DNA of 13,975 bases from DATJFX01 sp035495465. GTDB taxonomy: Bacteria; Patescibacteriota; Doudnabacteria; UBA920; O2-02-FULL-48-8. The first letter of the stretch is position 1; the number at the start of each line of letters is the position of its first letter. The stretch spans positions 1 through 13,975 of the forward strand of contig DATJFX010000059.1 of the NCBI GenBank assembly GCA_035495465.1, written 5' to 3'. The notes under the pieces are model-generated. The model saw only the letters and a list, made by a program, of their open reading frames with translations. It had not been told where the DNA came from and did not search any database. Position numbers and translations under genes: made by a program. Positions 12,765 through 13,975 of this stretch are shown here, one piece after another.

Positions 12765-13418
12765 ATGAGCTTTAAAAAAATTCTTTATACGATTATCGCT
12801 GTAGTAATTATAGTTTTAGGTTTTTTCTATTTTAAAAATAATAAAGTTAACGTAAATATGCCCCAACAACCAATGGATCAAACTACTCAGCCTTCAACCA
12901 ATAATTCCGGTGACTCCGCACCAGTTGCACAAGACAGCTATCTCGCCACTATTGATACGAGTCTAGGAAGTTTCGAAGTAACACTGGATCACAAGGCTGC
13001 GCCGAAAACTGTAGAAAATTTCGTGAAATTAGCCAACCAAGGTTTTTACAATAATTTAACTTTCCATAGAATTGTCGCAGGCTTTATGATCCAAGGCGGC
13101 GATCCGAAAGGGGATGGCACTGGCGGCCCGGGTTATACTATTCCTGCGGAAATTGGTTTGAAACACACCAAAGGCGCAATTGCCATGGCGAGACTTAGCG
13201 ATGCGGTTAATCCTGAAAAAGCATCCTCTGGTAGCCAGTTTTATGTCACGCTCGATGCTACTCCATTTCTAGATGGTCAGTACACTGTGTTTGGTTATGT
13301 GACCTCTGGCATGGATGTGGTAGAAAAGATCGGTGCTGTGCCGGTTCAAGTCGGTCCAGGTGGAGAGAAATCCAGTCCCATTACCCCTGTTATTATTAAT
13401 AAAATTACGATTAAATAA
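12765..13418 (+). CDS. Membrane-anchored cyclophilin-type peptidyl-prolyl isomerase
   Basis: A 217-residue protein with an N-terminal membrane anchor (about 5-24), a Gln/Thr/Ser/Pro-rich spacer (about 30-57) and a cyclophilin domain (58-217). The active-site strand FHRIVAGFMIQGGDP (100-114) supplies the catalytic Arg102 and surrounding residues; GSQFYVTLD (156-164) and LDGQYTVFGYV (169-179) complete the binding groove. It should catalyse cis-trans isomerisation of proline bonds outside the membrane, helping fold secreted or surface proteins. There is no lipobox. It has a good Shine-Dalgarno, unlike most neighbours, and its stop is 1 nt before ndk. Anchor plus spacer architecture mirrors that of the DUF4430 protein. 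Confidence 0.93.
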   Translation: MSFKKILYTIIAVVIIVLGFFYFKNNKVNVNMPQQPMDQTTQPSTNNSGDSAPVAQDSYLATIDTSLGSFEVTLDHKAAPKTVENFVKLANQGFYNNLTFHRIVAGFMIQGGDPKGDGTGGPGYTIPAEIGLKHTKGAIAMARLSDAVNPEKASSGSQFYVTLDATPFLDGQYTVFGYVTSGMDVVEKIGAVPVQVGPGGEKSSPITPVIINKITIK

Positions 13419-13419
13419 T

Positions 13420-13929
13420 ATGGCTAATAATTCCTTAGAACAAACTTTAGTGCTTCTGAAGCCGGATGCGATCGAACGGGGCTTAGTCGGACAAATTTTA
13501 GAACGATTTGAAAAAGTTGGGTTGAAAATCGCAGGCCTAAAACTTTTGCAAGCAGATTCTGAGCAAGCCCAAAAACATTACACTGAAGATTTGGCTAAAC
13601 GCCGCGGGGAACATGTCCGCAAAATGATGATTAATATATTAACTTCCGGCCCAGTGGTTGCAGTTTGTCTAGAAGGGATCGAAGCTGTGGAGCTCGTGCG
13701 AAAAATGGTCGGCGCGACTGAACCGAAATCAGCGCAGCCTGGCACTATTCGTGGAGATTACTCCCATGTTTCATTTAAGTACGCAGATGAGATTGAAGCG
13801 GGAATTTACAATCTCGTCCATGCCTCCGGCTCGGTAGAAGAAGCTAAAACCGAAGTAGCAGTATGGTTTACGGATAAAGAACTTCTGAAACACAAACCAT
13901 CCTACACCAAACATACCCTGTATCATTAG
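13420..13929 (+). CDS. ndk: Nucleoside diphosphate kinase
   Basis: A 169-residue enzyme that transfers the gamma phosphate of NTPs to (d)NDPs through a phosphohistidine. Seen: the opening TLVLLKPDAIERGLVGQIL (9-27), SGPVVAVCLEG (76-86), the GTIRGDY loop (108-114) and the catalytic His134 in NLVHASGSVEEA. It is longer than the usual 130-155 because of inserted residues around 56-68 (DLAKRRGEHVRKM) and between RGDY and the His (SHVSFKYADEIEAG). The ATG at 13420 is chosen because NDK homology begins there and it follows the cyclophilin stop by 1 nt; the open frame extends 29 codons upstream only as overlap. The enzyme supplies the last step from the ribonucleotide reductase product to dNTPs. Confidence 0.95.
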   Translation: MANNSLEQTLVLLKPDAIERGLVGQILERFEKVGLKIAGLKLLQADSEQAQKHYTEDLAKRRGEHVRKMMINILTSGPVVAVCLEGIEAVELVRKMVGATEPKSAQPGTIRGDYSHVSFKYADEIEAGIYNLVHASGSVEEAKTEVAVWFTDKELLKHKPSYTKHTLYH

Positions 13930-13941
13930 CTATAAAATTTT

Positions 13942-13975
13942 AAACAGTCCCGATTATCGGGACTGTTTTTGTTTT
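13942..13975 (+). terminator. Strong intrinsic terminator after ndk
   Basis: A 12-13 bp perfect stem from AAACAGTCCCGA to TCGGGACTGTTT (13942-13953 with 13957-13968), loop TTA, followed by TTGTTTT at the window edge. It ends the cyclophilin-ndk unit and may act in both directions, because an A-rich stretch also precedes it. Confidence 0.9.

Noticed and set aside
13333..13419. An upstream extension of the ndk frame
   Set aside because: The 29 extra codons lie inside the cyclophilin gene and show no NDK similarity; homology starts at ATG 13420.
1..13975. CRISPR arrays, tRNA or rRNA genes, insertion sequences
   Set aside because: No spaced direct repeats, no cloverleaf or rRNA-like sequence and no transposase were found; intergenic space is mostly too short for them.

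Overview
The window reads like a chromosomal segment of a small-genome bacterium, most likely of the Candidate Phyla Radiation (Patescibacteria, Parcubacteria-like). This is inferred from several features. Nearly all genes lack a Shine-Dalgarno sequence. Some promoters place the -10 box right at the start codon. Genes are packed with 1-2 nt gaps or overlaps. ComEC is split into two genes. Ribonucleotide reductase is class II. No in-frame TGA interrupts any gene, so the ordinary bacterial code fits. No sequence search could be run, so the taxonomic call is tentative.

Layout. 1-1654: the 3' end of gnd followed by zwf, i.e. the oxidative pentose phosphate branch. 1643-2797 (minus): a cyanophycin-synthetase-like ATP-grasp enzyme, convergent with and overlapping zwf. 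2798-3092: a divergent control region with a strong promoter and two NrdR-box-like palindromes 33 bp apart. 3093-6309: nrdR and the B12-dependent ribonucleotide reductase nrdJ. 6310-6516: a gap holding a 110-nt sequence that folds into an almost perfect three-way junction. 6517-7313: a small unknown gene, a terminator and a corrinoid adenosyltransferase (cobO-type). 7336-7851 (minus): an orphan gene of higher GC content with its own strong ribosome binding site, promoter and terminator. 7969-9157: a membrane-anchored DUF4430 (transcobalamin-like) protein, a DUF6580 membrane protein and a DUF167 protein. 9203-12727: hisS and a two-gene ComEC. 12765-13929: a membrane-anchored cyclophilin and nucleoside diphosphate kinase, closed by a strong terminator.

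The most interesting reading is that 2907-8979 is a compact corrinoid-to-dNTP module. A surface-anchored transcobalamin-like protein and a small S-component-like membrane protein could capture and import a corrinoid. The adenosyltransferase would convert it to the adenosyl form. The class II reductase uses adenosylcobalamin to make dNTPs, and NrdR controls nrdR-nrdJ according to nucleotide status. The pentose phosphate genes (ribose-5-phosphate, NADPH) and NDK (last step to NTP/dNTP) suit the same theme. The orphan minus-strand gene sits inside this module and looks like a later arrival.
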